Source of the DNA: Streptomyces sp. NBC_00663
GTDB lineage: Bacteria > Actinomycetota > Actinomycetes > Streptomycetales > Streptomycetaceae
Length of the DNA stretch: 64,000 bases
Direction: 5' to 3'
Assembly (NCBI RefSeq): GCF_036226885.1
Contig: NZ_CP109027.1
Coordinates: forward strand, 1,612,001 to 1,676,000
Under the pieces are notes generated by a model. That model worked only from the letters and a program-made list of their open reading frames with translations, was not told the DNA's origin and did not search any database. The stretch's first letter is position 1; every line of letters begins with the position of its first letter. Shown one piece after another: positions 20,735-30,161 of this stretch. Made by a program: the position numbers and the translations under genes.

Positions 20735-21718
20735 TCAGGCGCTCTTGTCGTACCTGACGCGGTGACAAAGGGCCGGAATCTCCCCCGCCGCGAGTTTCGG
20801 CATCACAACCGGCAACTCCTCGAACACGCTTTCCCCCGTGATGAGCGCGTCGAGTGACGGGTCGGCGAGCAGTTCGAGGGCGAGGGCGAGCCGGTCGGCG
20901 TAGGTGCGGCTGGCGCGGCGGGCCGGAGAGACGGTGCCGACCTGGCTGGAGCGGATGACGAGGCGACGCGAGTGGAAGGCCTCGCCGAGCGGGAGGCTGA
21001 CCTGCCGGTCGCCGTACCAGCTCAGTTCGAGGACGGTGCCCTCGGCGGTGAGGAGTTCGAGCGCGCGGGTCAGCCCCTGCTCGGTGGCGCTGGCGTGCAC
21101 GACGAGGTCGCACTCCCCGAGCGCGTCCGCCGGCAGCGCGAAGTCGACGCCGAGCGCCTCCGCGGTCCTGGCCCGGGCGGGATCGGCGTCGACCAACTGG
21201 ACCCTGACGCCCGGGAAGCGGGCGAGCAGCGCGGCCACCGAGCAGCCGACCATCCCGCCGCCGACGACCGCGATCCGGTCACCGACCAAGGGCGCCGCGT
21301 CCCAGAGGGCGTTGACGGCGGTCTCCAGGGTGCCGGCGAGGACGGCCCGCTCGGCGGGCACGGAGTCCGGTACGACGGTGACGGCGGCGGCCGGAACGAC
21401 GTACCGCGTCTGGTGCGGATAGAGGCAGAAGACCGTGCGCCCCACCAGCTCGGCCGGGCCCTCCTCCACCTCCCCGACACTGAGGTAGCCGTACTTCACG
21501 GGGGCGGGGAACTCACCCTCCTGGAAGGGTGCGCGCATGGCCGCGTGCTGGCTGGCGGGGACGCCGCCGCGGAAGACCAGGGTCTCGGTGCCGCGGCTGA
21601 CGCCGGACCACAGGGCGCGCACCAGCACCTCGTCCTCGGCGGGGGCCGGAAGGGTGATCTCCCGTATCTCGCCGTCACCCGGGCTGTTGAGCCAGAACGC
21701 CCTCGCGGTGCGGTTCAT
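20735..21718 (-). CDS. Zinc-type (MDR) alcohol dehydrogenase-like oxidoreductase
   Basis: A 327-residue medium-chain dehydrogenase/reductase. The GroES-like half runs to about residue 130, with [20 protein letters not shown] and [11 protein letters not shown]; the Rossmann half starts [20 protein letters not shown]. The catalytic-zinc Cys and the GHE motif of classical ADHs are not obvious, as in the theonine/sorbitol-unlike branch often annotated zinc-binding dehydrogenase. ATG 21718 is preferred to 21724 because AGGAGG (21725-21730) lies six bases before it. It heads the leftward arm of the cluster and diverges from the CDP-alcohol phosphatidyltransferase gene. It probably oxidises or reduces a sugar- or alcohol-bearing intermediate. 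Confidence 0.82.
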   Translation of the reverse strand: MNRTARAFWLNSPGDGEIREITLPAPAEDEVLVRALWSGVSRGTETLVFRGGVPASQHAAMRAPFQEGEFPAPVKYGYLSVGEVEEGPAELVGRTVFCLYPHQTRYVVPAAAVTVVPDSVPAERAVLAGTLETAVNALWDAAPLVGDRIAVVGGGMVGCSVAALLARFPGVRVQLVDADPARARTAEALGVDFALPADALGECDLVVHASATEQGLTRALELLTAEGTVLELSWYGDRQVSLPLGEAFHSRRLVIRSSQVGTVSPARRASRTYADRLALALELLADPSLDALITGESVFEELPVVMPKLAAGEIPALCHRVRYDKSA

Positions 21719-21825
21719 CGGCATCCTCCTGAACGATCGGGAAGCAGTTCACGTACCGAGGTGTGCACAGGTCGCGCACAGTACGCGGCGTTGATCGACT
21801 CTGTCACACGGCCGGAGGATGTTCG

Positions 21826-22584
21826 GTGGCCCTGAACAACACGTACGAGGCAAGGCTGGTCCAGCAGGAGACCGCTGTCGGAGCGGGTGTCCAGATCCTG
21901 TTGCTGGCTCTGCTCGGCACCGCGATCGGCATGGGTCCGGCGGGCTGGCTGACCGGCCTCGCCTTCGCCGTGGCCACATGGGCGGTGCTCTCCCGGGCCC
22001 TGCACCGCACCCAGCCCCGCTCCTTCGGCCCGGCCAACCGGGTGACCCTCGGCCGCTCCATCCTGGTCGGCGGGGTGACCGCCCTGGTCGCCGACTCCTT
22101 CCAGAGCTCCCCGCCGGTCACGCTGTTCGTGGGCCTCACCGCGGTGGCCCTGATCCTGGACGGCGTGGACGGCAAGGTGGCCCGCCGCACCGGCACCTCG
22201 ACCCCGCTCGGCGCGCGCTTCGACATGGAGGTCGACGCGTTCCTGATCCTGGTGCTCAGTGTCTACGTCTCGATGTCGCTGGGCCCGTGGGTCCTTCTCA
22301 TCGGCGCCATGCGCTACGCCTTCGTGGCCGCCGCCCGTGTCTGGACCTGGCTCAACGCCCCGCTCCCGCCGAGCACCGCCCGCAAGACGGTCGCCGCGCT
22401 CCAGGGTGTGTTCCTGCTGCTCGCCGCGTCGGGGCTGCTGTCGTACGCCCTGGAGTTCGCGGTCGTGGCGACGGCGCTGGGGACGCTGGTGTGGTCGTTC
22501 GGACGGGATGTGCTGTGGCTGTCGCGGACCTCCCGGATCGAGGCGGTCGTGCGGGCGGACATGCGCGAGCTCGTCGCCGGATGA
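21826..22584 (+). CDS. CDP-alcohol phosphatidyltransferase
   Basis: A 252-residue integral membrane enzyme of the CDP-OH-P transferase family, which links an alcohol to the phosphatidyl or phospho-alcohol part of a CDP-activated donor. The full signature D-x2-DG-x2-AR-x8-G-x3-D-x3-D is present: DGVDGKVARRT then GARFDMEVD. About six TM helices follow the usual pattern. GTG 21826 is the start, with CGGAGG seven bases upstream. It diverges from the dehydrogenase gene across 107 bp. In this setting it may join the polar product of the cluster to a lipid, or make a phosphodiester-linked head group. The alcohol substrate is unknown. Confidence 0.9.
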   Translation: MALNNTYEARLVQQETAVGAGVQILLLALLGTAIGMGPAGWLTGLAFAVATWAVLSRALHRTQPRSFGPANRVTLGRSILVGGVTALVADSFQSSPPVTLFVGLTAVALILDGVDGKVARRTGTSTPLGARFDMEVDAFLILVLSVYVSMSLGPWVLLIGAMRYAFVAAARVWTWLNAPLPPSTARKTVAALQGVFLLLAASGLLSYALEFAVVATALGTLVWSFGRDVLWLSRTSRIEAVVRADMRELVAG

Positions 22585-22627
22585 AGAGGGGCCGGCGCGA
22601 AAGCGGCCCGGCCGCCCCGCCCGAGCG

Positions 22628-23857
22628 CTACGCCCGGCGCGGCAGCGACCCGATCGCCGCGACCGGTACGGCGGCCAGGACCAGCCACACGACGGCCGCG
22701 GGCAGCCCGGTGTCGAGGAGGGTGCCCGTCGCCGAGCTGCCGATCAGGACGATGAGGCCGGACACCGAGGACAGCGCCCCGGTGTAGAGGCCGAGCCGGC
22801 CGTCCTCGGCGAGATCGGGGACCCAGGCGCGGGCGACGGGGGCGACGAGCATCTGGCCCAGGGTGAGCAGGACGACGAAACCGGCCGCGGGCAGCAGCCC
22901 GGCCGTACCCGTCCGGTCGGCGGGGCGGGCCAGGGCCACCACGGCGAACCCGGCGGAGATCAGCAGCAGTCCGGCCACCATCGAGCGACGCGGCTCCAGC
23001 CGGTCGCCCACCCAGCGGGTGACGGGCAGCTGGGCGGTCACCACCAGCAGCGACGACAGCGCGAACAGCCAGGCCAGAGGCGCCTGCGAACCGGTGGCCC
23101 GCTCCACCTCCGCCGGGAGGGCGAGATAGAGCTGGTTGTAGGCGAGGAGACAGGCGCCGTACGCGCAGCACAGCGCGAGGAAGCGCCGGTTGCGCAGCAA
23201 CGGCCTCACGCCGCCCTTGAGTTGGACGCCTGTTCGGCCGGGGATGTGCTGGGGCAGCAGCCAGGCGTGCCCGGCGAGCACCAGGACGAAGACGCCGGCG
23301 CCCGCCAGGCACACGGTCCGGAAGTCCACCGACAGCAGCAACGCGCCGAGCAACGGCCCGGTGAACGCGCCCGCTTGGCCCGCCACCGTGAACAGCGCGA
23401 GGACGCGGGTGCGCGAGATGCCGGTGGCTTCCTCGTGGACCACCGCCTGCCGGGCGACCTCGGACTCGACCGCGGGTGAGAACAGCGCGGCGGCGAACCC
23501 GATCAGCAGGACGGCACCGATGACCGCCCAGGTGTCCGTCGCGTACCCGAGCCAGGCGAACCCGGCGATCCGCAGCGCGCAGCCGGCCAGGACGACGGGC
23601 CGGATGCCGTACCGGTCGGCCAGCGCCCCGCCCACCACGAACAGCCCCTGCTGGCTGAAGGTCCGCAGCCCCAGCACGAACCCGACCAGCCAGCCCGCCA
23701 TGCCCACCGCCTGCCCGAGGTGCTCGGCGAGGAAGGGCAGCACGGCGAAGAAGCCGATGTTGAAGGCGAGTTGGGTGAGGATCAGCAGGCGCAGGAGAGG
23801 TGAGAGGCGGGCGGTGCGGTCCGGTGCCTTGCGGACACCGATCGACAGGCCGCTCAT
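22628..23857 (-). CDS. MFS exporter, last gene of an ABC-uptake operon
   Basis: A 409-residue, 12-TM facilitator. LRLLILTQLAFNIGFFAVLP opens helix 1 and the loop 2-3 motif is GGALADRYGIRPVVLAG, as in DHA1 exporters of the MdtH/EntS type. ATG 23857 overlaps the permease stop by 4 bp, so it is translationally coupled to a solute-import permease. Pairing an importer with an MFS exporter in one operon is the arrangement of metallophore loci such as cnt (staphylopine), in which the MFS protein exports the chelator and the ABC system retrieves the metal complex. That role is inferred from context and from the Zur-like box upstream of the operon. Confidence 0.85.
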   Translation of the reverse strand: MSGLSIGVRKAPDRTARLSPLLRLLILTQLAFNIGFFAVLPFLAEHLGQAVGMAGWLVGFVLGLRTFSQQGLFVVGGALADRYGIRPVVLAGCALRIAGFAWLGYATDTWAVIGAVLLIGFAAALFSPAVESEVARQAVVHEEATGISRTRVLALFTVAGQAGAFTGPLLGALLLSVDFRTVCLAGAGVFVLVLAGHAWLLPQHIPGRTGVQLKGGVRPLLRNRRFLALCCAYGACLLAYNQLYLALPAEVERATGSQAPLAWLFALSSLLVVTAQLPVTRWVGDRLEPRRSMVAGLLLISAGFAVVALARPADRTGTAGLLPAAGFVVLLTLGQMLVAPVARAWVPDLAEDGRLGLYTGALSSVSGLIVLIGSSATGTLLDTGLPAAVVWLVLAAVPVAAIGSLPRRA

Positions 23858-25650
23858 CGGGCTCCCGCCAGTGCCTTCGATTCCTTTGTACGAGGCTGCT
23901 GTTCAGGTACCGCCACCGGCCTGCGCGGCCTCCGCCGAGGCACCCGTACGCCACCCGCCGCGGTCACTGCCAGCGCGCCCAGCAGGGCGAGGGCCGCGGC
24001 CGGGGCGAGGACGGCCCAGGGGGCCCGCTCGGCGTAGGGCTGGTTCTCGGCGAGGAGCAGGCCCCACTCCGGGGCGGGCGGCTGGGCGCCCAGGCCGAGG
24101 AAGGCGAGCGAGGCGAGGGCGAGGGCGATGCCGGGGAGCCGCAGCAGGGCGTGGCGGGTGACGGCCGGCAGGACGGCGGGCAGGAGTTCGTGCCGCAGGA
24201 GATACCAGCGTCCGGCGCCCAGGCCGCGGGTGGCGGTGATGTGGAGGGCGGCGCGTTCCTGGCGCAGCAGTGCGCAGGTGTGGGCGGCCAGGGGTGCCCA
24301 GGCGACGGCGCCGACGGCGAGGGCGGGGGTGGCGGTTCCGCCGCCGACGACGGCGGTGACGAGGAGGGCGACGAGGACCGGGGGCAGGGCGACGATCGTG
24401 TCCACGAGGGGGCCTGACACGCGGGGCAGCAGGCCCAGCAGTACGCCGGTCAGCAGCGCGGCGGCGCTGATCGTGAGGGCGAGCAGCAGGGTGTCGAGGG
24501 CGCCGTGGCCGACGCGGGCCAGGACGTCCCGGCCGAGTCCGTCGGTGCCGAACGGGTGCTGGAGGGAGGGGGGTTGGAGGCGCTCGCCGGTGTCGAGGGC
24601 GAGCGGGTCGCGGGGCAGGCCGAGGGCGATGACGAGCGTGAGGAGCCCGCCGTACGCGAAGGGCTGCACGGTGCGGGCCGGGGGTTTCGGGCCATGCAGG
24701 GACGGCAGGGCGCCGTCGCGCAGGGCGGGGCCGATGAGGAGGCGGGTGGCGAGGGCGGCGAGGCCCGCCGCGGCCGCCGCGAGCAGGACGAGGGCGAGGG
24801 TGCCGGCCTGGAGGACGGGGAGGTCCTGGGCGAGGGCCGCCTGGAGGGTGGTGCGGCCGAGGCCGGGGATGTCGAAGATCTGCTCCACGGCGACCGCGCC
24901 ACCTGTCAGGCCGACCGCGAACAGGCCGGTGTTGGGCAGGAGTCCGGGCAGACAGCGGCGGACGGCTTGGCGGGCGATGCCGCGGCCGGGCACTCCGCGG
25001 GCGGCGGCGGCCAGCGCCCAGGGTTCGGCGAAAGCGCCGGGCAGCAGGTCGTCGAGGAGCCGGCCGAGCACCGCGCCCGCGGGCAGGCCGAGGGCGAGGG
25101 CGGGCAGGATCGTCCACCGCGGCCCGTACCAGCCGAGGGCGGGCAGCCAGTGGAGTTGGACGCCTACGACGGTGGCGAGCACGGACGCGGTGAGGAACTC
25201 GGGCAGCGCGGCCAGGACCGCGGAGCCGCTGCCACCGGCACGGCGTCCGCCGAGCCGCCGGTGGGCGCCCAGCCACAGCGTGCGCGCACAGATCAGCGCG
25301 GTGGTGACGGCGGCGACCAGGAGGGCCACCGCCATCAGCAGCAGCGAGGCGCCCAGTGCCTGGAGCACGGCGGGGGTGACCGCGTCGCCGGAGATCCACG
25401 ACCGTCCCGCGTCGCCGCGCCACAGCCCGCCCAGCCACTCTCCGAGGAGGCGGAACGGGCCGTCGTCCAGGCCGAGTTCGTCGCGGATGTCGGCGAGCAC
25501 CGCGGGGTCGGGATCGCGTTCGGCCGAGCGTGCCTTGAGCACGGTCAGCGCCGGGTCGGTGCGGGTCAGCCAGGGCAGCAGGCCGATCGCGCACACCAGG
25601 GCGGCGGCGATCCCGGCCCGCCACAGCAGCGCGGCCGTTCGGTTCCGCAT
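23854..25650 (-). CDS. Single-chain double ABC permease (DppB-DppC-like fusion)
   Basis: A 598-residue fusion of the two permeases of a peptide/nickel-type (family 5) importer. Residues 1 to about 320 are DppB/NikB-like, with EAA-loop sequence AAARGVPGRGIARQAVRRCL and EQIFDIPGLGRTTLQAAL. Residues about 335-575 are DppC/NikC-like, with HPFGTDGLGRDVLARVGHGA, EAA loop TATRGLGAGRWYLLRHELLP and FLGLGAQPPAPEWGLLL. The halves are normally separate genes. No ATPase gene lies in the operon, so an ATPase pair must be supplied elsewhere. ATG 25650 follows the lipoprotein stop by 3 bp. The frame shows no internal stop at the junction, so fusion is real rather than a misread. Confidence 0.88.
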   Translation of the reverse strand: MRNRTAALLWRAGIAAALVCAIGLLPWLTRTDPALTVLKARSAERDPDPAVLADIRDELGLDDGPFRLLGEWLGGLWRGDAGRSWISGDAVTPAVLQALGASLLLMAVALLVAAVTTALICARTLWLGAHRRLGGRRAGGSGSAVLAALPEFLTASVLATVVGVQLHWLPALGWYGPRWTILPALALGLPAGAVLGRLLDDLLPGAFAEPWALAAAARGVPGRGIARQAVRRCLPGLLPNTGLFAVGLTGGAVAVEQIFDIPGLGRTTLQAALAQDLPVLQAGTLALVLLAAAAAGLAALATRLLIGPALRDGALPSLHGPKPPARTVQPFAYGGLLTLVIALGLPRDPLALDTGERLQPPSLQHPFGTDGLGRDVLARVGHGALDTLLLALTISAAALLTGVLLGLLPRVSGPLVDTIVALPPVLVALLVTAVVGGGTATPALAVGAVAWAPLAAHTCALLRQERAALHITATRGLGAGRWYLLRHELLPAVLPAVTRHALLRLPGIALALASLAFLGLGAQPPAPEWGLLLAENQPYAERAPWAVLAPAAALALLGALAVTAAGGVRVPRRRPRRPVAVPEQQPRTKESKALAGAR

Positions 25651-25653
25651 GCG

Positions 25654-27144
25654 TCAGCGCCGGGTGCCGATACCGACGAGCGTGCGCTCGTACGGGTCGA
25701 GGAGCGCGCCGCGCACGCCGGTGCCGACGCCGGTGATGATCTGCTGGTGGACCAGGGGGACGACGGCGTCGGTGCCCAGGATCCGCGCCTCTGCGGCCAT
25801 GGCCGCGTCCTGCCGTTCGCCGGTGCCGGCGAGGCCCTCGGCCTTGGCGACGGCCTTGTCGACGTTCTTGTCGCAGAGTTGGGCGATGTTGTAGCCGCCG
25901 TCGCAGGAGTAGTCACTGGCCAGGACGGAGACGGGGTCGCCGGTGTCGACGAGGGTGTTGCGGGCGAGGACGAACGCGTCGAACTTCCCGTCCAGCGCGT
26001 CGGTTTCGAGCCGTGAGTACTCGCGCACCTCCAGATCGACCTTGAATCCCGCCTTCTCCAGTTGCTGCTTCAACACCTGGGCGACCTCGGGGAGTTCGGG
26101 CCGGTTGTCGTAGGTGGCGAGGGTGATCGTGGTCCCGTCTGCGTCGGTGGCCGGTGCGCGTCCGCTCGGCGCGGTCCGCTTGCCCTCGGCCCAGGTGACG
26201 GCGGGCCCGTAGATGCCGGTGCCGGCGTCCGCGTATCCCTCGTAGACGTCCTTGGCGAACACCGAGGTGTCGACGGCCCGGCGGGCGGCGGCCCTGAGAC
26301 CGGCGTCCTTGAAGGGCCCCGACCCGGTGTTGAGCAGCAGGCTGGTGGTACGGGTCGTGGCGGTCGCCTTGCGCAGGCCCTTGTCGAGGGTGGCGGCCTG
26401 GGCGACGGGTATCGCCTCGGCGAGGTCGACCTGGCCGGTGCGCAGGGCGTTGGCGCGGGCGGTGCCGTCGGCGACGAACTTGACGTCGATCCCGGCGGCC
26501 TGGGCCCGGCCGCCCCAGTAGTCGGTGAAGCGGTCGAGGGTGGCGGCGGTGGCGCCCATGACCTTGGTGAGTTCGAAGGGTCCGGTGGCATGGCCGACCG
26601 GGTCGACGCCGTCCTCTTCGGCGTAGGCCTTCGCGGAGAGGACGGCGAGGTTCGGGCTGGACAGGCGCAGCGGCAGGACGGGGTCGGGGTCCTTCGTGGT
26701 GACCCGTACGCCCGTGCTTCCCTCGGTCTTCGCGGTGAGGGTGACGCCGGCGAGGGCGGCCGGGGCGGGCCGGGCCTCGGTGGCATGGGTGAGGGAGGCG
26801 GCGACGGCGGCCGGGGTGACCTCGGTGCCGTCCTGGAAGGTGGCCTCGCGCAGGGTGAAGAGCCAGGTGCGGTCGTTCTCGCGCCGCCAGGACGAGGCGA
26901 GCGCGGGGGCCGCGGCGCCGTTGGCGTCGAGGGCGGTCAGGCCCTCGGTGACGCCGAGGCGGCTGAGGATGGTGGCGTCGGCGCCGTACGGCGAGAGGTT
27001 CTCGGCGGGCGGGAAGGCGAGGGCGGCCCGCAGCCGGGAGCCGTTGTCCGTGTCGTCGGCCGAGCCGTCGGCCCCCTCGGAGGCGAAGCAGCCGCTCAGG
27101 ACCGGGGTGAGCAGGAACGCGCAGAGCAGTCGGAGGCGGCGCAT
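25654..27144 (-). CDS. Family 5 solute-binding lipoprotein (peptide/nickel/opine type)
   Basis: A 496-residue extracytoplasmic binding protein. The N-terminus is a lipoprotein signal (MRRLRLLCAFLLTPVLSGC) with a clear LSGC lipobox. The SBP_bac_5 pattern follows: ENLSPYGADATILSRLGVTEG, LASSWRRENDRTWLFTLREA and TFQDGTEVTPAAVAASL. ATG 27144 begins seven bases after the acetyltransferase stop. It delivers ligand to the fused permease downstream. Family 5 proteins bind peptides, nickel-chelator complexes or opine metallophores such as staphylopine; the Zur-like site ahead of the operon favours a metal complex, but ligand identity is not readable. Confidence 0.88.
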   Translation of the reverse strand: MRRLRLLCAFLLTPVLSGCFASEGADGSADDTDNGSRLRAALAFPPAENLSPYGADATILSRLGVTEGLTALDANGAAAPALASSWRRENDRTWLFTLREATFQDGTEVTPAAVAASLTHATEARPAPAALAGVTLTAKTEGSTGVRVTTKDPDPVLPLRLSSPNLAVLSAKAYAEEDGVDPVGHATGPFELTKVMGATAATLDRFTDYWGGRAQAAGIDVKFVADGTARANALRTGQVDLAEAIPVAQAATLDKGLRKATATTRTTSLLLNTGSGPFKDAGLRAAARRAVDTSVFAKDVYEGYADAGTGIYGPAVTWAEGKRTAPSGRAPATDADGTTITLATYDNRPELPEVAQVLKQQLEKAGFKVDLEVREYSRLETDALDGKFDAFVLARNTLVDTGDPVSVLASDYSCDGGYNIAQLCDKNVDKAVAKAEGLAGTGERQDAAMAAEARILGTDAVVPLVHQQIITGVGTGVRGALLDPYERTLVGIGTRR

Positions 27145-27151
27145 CGGCCGG

Positions 27152-27694
27152 TCACCGTCCCATCGGAAGTTCGAAGTGCAGGACGCCGTTGCCGCCGTCC
27201 GGGTCGTCGCGCTCGTCGTGCACGAGCTTGCCGAGCGACCGCCAGAACGCCTCGGCGCCGGGGACGGACGGATCGGTGTGCAGATATACGGCGCGGTAGG
27301 CGCCGTCGGCGGCGGCGAACGCCAGCAGTTCGGCGACCAGGCGCCGGGCGAGGCCGCGTCGGCGGTGCTCGGGGCGGACGTAGACCCGGCGCACCTGGGC
27401 GGTTTCCCCGGAGGGGTAGCGCTCGGCGACATGGCGGGGGTTCGGCGGGTGGGCCGGGCCGCGGGCGTCGAGGGCGCCGGTGGCGACGACCTCGCCGCCG
27501 TCCGGGTCGATCGCGACGAGGAGGGTGTGCCGCGCCGGGGCCAGATAGGCGGCGGCCGGGTCGATGATGTCGCCGTGCCAGCGGGGCACGTACCCGGTGC
27601 CGAAGTCGCGGTAGACGGTGTCGAGCATCACGGCCCGCACACCGTCCAGGTCGTCCGGGCCCGCGGCCCTGATGCTGTAGTCATGCACTTGCAC
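27152..27694 (-). CDS. GNAT-family N-acetyltransferase
   Basis: A 180-residue GNAT protein. The acetyl-CoA site is VRRVYVRPEHRRRGLARRLV (motif A, with the RRxGLA pyrophosphate loop), and the N-terminal strand YSIRAAGPDDLDGVRAVML is typical. GTG 27694 is the start; GTG 27688 two codons further in is possible. It is the first gene of the operon with the binding protein, the double permease and the MFS exporter. It could modify a chelator or detoxify a ligand, but the target is unknown. Family assignment is firm. Confidence 0.85.
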   Translation of the reverse strand: MQVHDYSIRAAGPDDLDGVRAVMLDTVYRDFGTGYVPRWHGDIIDPAAAYLAPARHTLLVAIDPDGGEVVATGALDARGPAHPPNPRHVAERYPSGETAQVRRVYVRPEHRRRGLARRLVAELLAFAAADGAYRAVYLHTDPSVPGAEAFWRSLGKLVHDERDDPDGGNGVLHFELPMGR

Positions 27695-27771
27695 ATCATA
27701 TGCATTAGCGGCAGAGCATGATCACGGGGTGATTTGACTGTGGTCGGGAGCACCCTCACAACTTACCGACA

Positions 27772-27786
27772 TGACATCCATTTTCA
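27772..27786 (-). promoter_or_regulatory. Zur-like box upstream of the binding-protein operon
   Basis: Read on the minus strand the site is TGAAAATGGATGTCA, 12 of 15 matches to the actinobacterial Zur consensus TGAAAATGATTTTCA with a perfect left half. It overlaps the stop codon of the DUF4132 gene and lies about 80 bp before the acetyltransferase start. Zinc-responsive repression of the import/export operon is inferred. Confidence 0.45.
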
Positions 27787-30132
27787 AAAACGCGTGGCGC
27801 CGTCGCCGGAGTTCGCTATCTGGGCCCGGATGGAACCGTCGGTGATCTCGCTGTCCGCGGCCAGCAGCATCGCCTTGCTGAGGATCAGCGAGAGGCGGTC
27901 GTCCTCGAACGGCAGGAAGATCCTGGCGCGGATCCCGGCGCGGGACGGGACGATGCACAGGTAGGAGTCGTCGGGGTCCATCAGGATGTTGGCCGAGCCG
28001 AGGTGGATGCGGTACGTGCGCAGGTCGCCCCGGACGACGAGGAAGCGGTCGTGCAGGGTGCAGCGGTCGGCGATCTTCAGCCGCGGCAGGATGCGGGTGA
28101 GCGCGTCACGGCGGGCCTCGGCGGTCTCCGTGAGGTCGGCGAAACCGGCGCGCTCCCAGTAGGCGCGGGCCGGGCCCTGTTCGGTCCAGTCGGGGTCCGC
28201 GGCGATCGAGGTGACGCCGACGAAGAGGTCGACGTCGCGCATGGCCTCGCTGAAGACCAGCGAGGGCACCTCGGCCAGCGGCGCTTCCCGCCATCGGCCG
28301 TCCACCCGCCGGTCGAACCGGACCCGGTCCGTCGAGGCGACCGGGTCGTCGTCCGCCCAGTCCACGAAGGCATGGGAGAAGCGGGCCCGCCAACCGCCCG
28401 CGACCAGCGTCCGCGTCGCCTCGTCCCCGTCGCCGCCGTCCCACGGGCCCAGCAGGCGGCTCGTCCAGCCCCGCGCCCGGAACAGCCCGCGCATCCTGCG
28501 GTAGTGGACGAGGTGCGCGGCGAAACGGTTGGAGTGCAGGCGGGTCTCCTCCTCGGCCGGGGTGAGCCGGTAGATCTCCCGGAACGCCTGCTTGAACGGC
28601 TGGCGGAGCTCCCCGTCCACCAGCCGGTCCCGCCAGGCCCGTACGGTCTCGGCGTCGGCGCGGATCGGGTGCCACAGGCGGACGGAGGCGTCGTCGGGGG
28701 CGTCGGGGAGGTTCTCCGTCGCCGGCAGGAACGGCCGCCACGCACCGGGTGCCGTCTCGATCTCCCAGATCAGTCTGCCCACGACCGGCCGGGCGAGCGG
28801 GTGTTCGGCCAGTTCCGTGCGCCACCGGCCGAAGCGGTGGACGGTGTCGACCGGCAGACCGCCCTCCAGGGCCCGTGCCAGCGTGGCCAGTTGGATGTCC
28901 ACGCGCTTGACCAGGTCCCGCAGCTCCTTCACCAGGTCCCCGTGGTCGCGGCGGACCGGTGCCGGGACACCACGCACCGGACGGCCGTCCTTCTCCCACG
29001 TCAGCCCGGCGGTCTCGGTGACCGTGACCACGGCCGTGCAGCCCTCGCCGGCCGGCCTGCGCAGGACACCCTCGTCGTCGAAGCCCAGCCTCGGCAGGCG
29101 CAGGGCCACCTGCGTGCGCTGGGCCAGCGCCGCCTCCACCTTCTTCAGCAGCTTGTCGAGCTGTTTGGGCACGCCCGCGTGCCGGGTGACCGAACGGGCG
29201 GTGCGGATCGCGGTGACCGCCTCCGGGGTGGGGAACTCCTTGGCCGCGCGGACCAGTTCGTACAGGAGCGCCTGCGACGGCACCGTCCTCGCCGCCGTCG
29301 GCGCGACCGCGACACCGGGCAGCAGTCGCTCGTACACGTCCGGAAGCCAGTCCTCGTCCCGCAGCAGTGCCACCCGCGCGGCCTGGCCGAGCACGGCGAC
29401 CTCCCGGGCCGTGAACGCCTTGTCGGCGCGGTACGGGAGCTCGCCGGACCGGATCCCGTCGGCCCGGTCGGCCGCCGCTTCCAGCGCGCGCCGGGTGAAG
29501 TCGACGTAGGGCGGAAGGTCGGCCAGCTTCTGCCACACCTGTGGGGTGGACTCCGGCTCCTGGTAGGTGTTGACCAGGTCCAGTTCCGTCATCACCGTCC
29601 GCTCGGCCGGGGTGAGCCCGGTGAGGACGTCGAGCTCCGCCATGGCGATGGATCCCTCTCCGAGACGGTCCGCGACCGCGCGCAGTGTCGCCTCGTCCGC
29701 GAGAGTGGCGACCAGGAACAGCGAGTACGGGTGCGCCACACCCTGCTTCTCCAGCAGACTCTCCGTCAGGGCCCGTGCGGGCCCGGACAGGTCGGGCCAG
29801 TCGCCCGTGCAGCGCACCAGCGCCGCCACGCCCGGCACCAGGCTGACCCCGAACTCGCTGTGCCGGCTCTGCGCGACGAGCGCCTCGAACAGCCGGCGGC
29901 AGGCGTCGGGCGTGACGCGCGGTCGCCGTTCGTCCGCCGCGTTCCGAACCGCCAGGGCCGCCCGCCAGGTCGCGGGCGGGACCATGGCATGGTGCACCCG
30001 GTGGGCGTCCGGAAGCAGCTCACCGAGCTGCTCGTCGGTGAGCCCCGCCAGGTCGGCGGACCGGACGTCCAGCTCGAAGGCGGCATCGGTCAACGCCCGC
30101 GCCAAGTCGTCGTAGAGCATGCCCCGGATCAT
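27784..30132 (-). CDS. DUF4132-type protein of unknown function
   Basis: A large protein of about 782 residues, mostly alpha-helical in its first half. The C-terminal third resembles the DUF4132 domain: LTPAEEETRLHSNRFAAHLV, HYRRMRGLFRARGW, LVFSEAMRDVDLFVGVTSIA and YRIHLGSANILMDPDDSYLC. The ending RIFLPFEDDRLSLILSKAML is also typical of the family, whose function is not established, though members sit beside MolR- and WGR-type proteins. ATG 30132 and ATG 30120 are both possible starts; neither has a strong ribosome site. It is not obviously in an operon; the hydrolase gene ends 30 bp upstream. I cannot assign a role. Confidence 0.75.
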   Translation of the reverse strand: MIRGMLYDDLARALTDAAFELDVRSADLAGLTDEQLGELLPDAHRVHHAMVPPATWRAALAVRNAADERRPRVTPDACRRLFEALVAQSRHSEFGVSLVPGVAALVRCTGDWPDLSGPARALTESLLEKQGVAHPYSLFLVATLADEATLRAVADRLGEGSIAMAELDVLTGLTPAERTVMTELDLVNTYQEPESTPQVWQKLADLPPYVDFTRRALEAAADRADGIRSGELPYRADKAFTAREVAVLGQAARVALLRDEDWLPDVYERLLPGVAVAPTAARTVPSQALLYELVRAAKEFPTPEAVTAIRTARSVTRHAGVPKQLDKLLKKVEAALAQRTQVALRLPRLGFDDEGVLRRPAGEGCTAVVTVTETAGLTWEKDGRPVRGVPAPVRRDHGDLVKELRDLVKRVDIQLATLARALEGGLPVDTVHRFGRWRTELAEHPLARPVVGRLIWEIETAPGAWRPFLPATENLPDAPDDASVRLWHPIRADAETVRAWRDRLVDGELRQPFKQAFREIYRLTPAEEETRLHSNRFAAHLVHYRRMRGLFRARGWTSRLLGPWDGGDGDEATRTLVAGGWRARFSHAFVDWADDDPVASTDRVRFDRRVDGRWREAPLAEVPSLVFSEAMRDVDLFVGVTSIAADPDWTEQGPARAYWERAGFADLTETAEARRDALTRILPRLKIADRCTLHDRFLVVRGDLRTYRIHLGSANILMDPDDSYLCIVPSRAGIRARIFLPFEDDRLSLILSKAMLLAADSEITDGSIRAQIANSGDGATRF

Positions 30133-30161
30133 GGCAGGCAGCACTGACAACGGCCCCGCCC

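Noticed and set aside
22628..23857. Membership of the MFS gene in the neighbouring pterin-like cluster
   Set aside because: It is on the opposite strand to the CDP-alcohol transferase gene and overlaps the ABC permease gene by 4 bp, so it belongs to the binding-protein operon.
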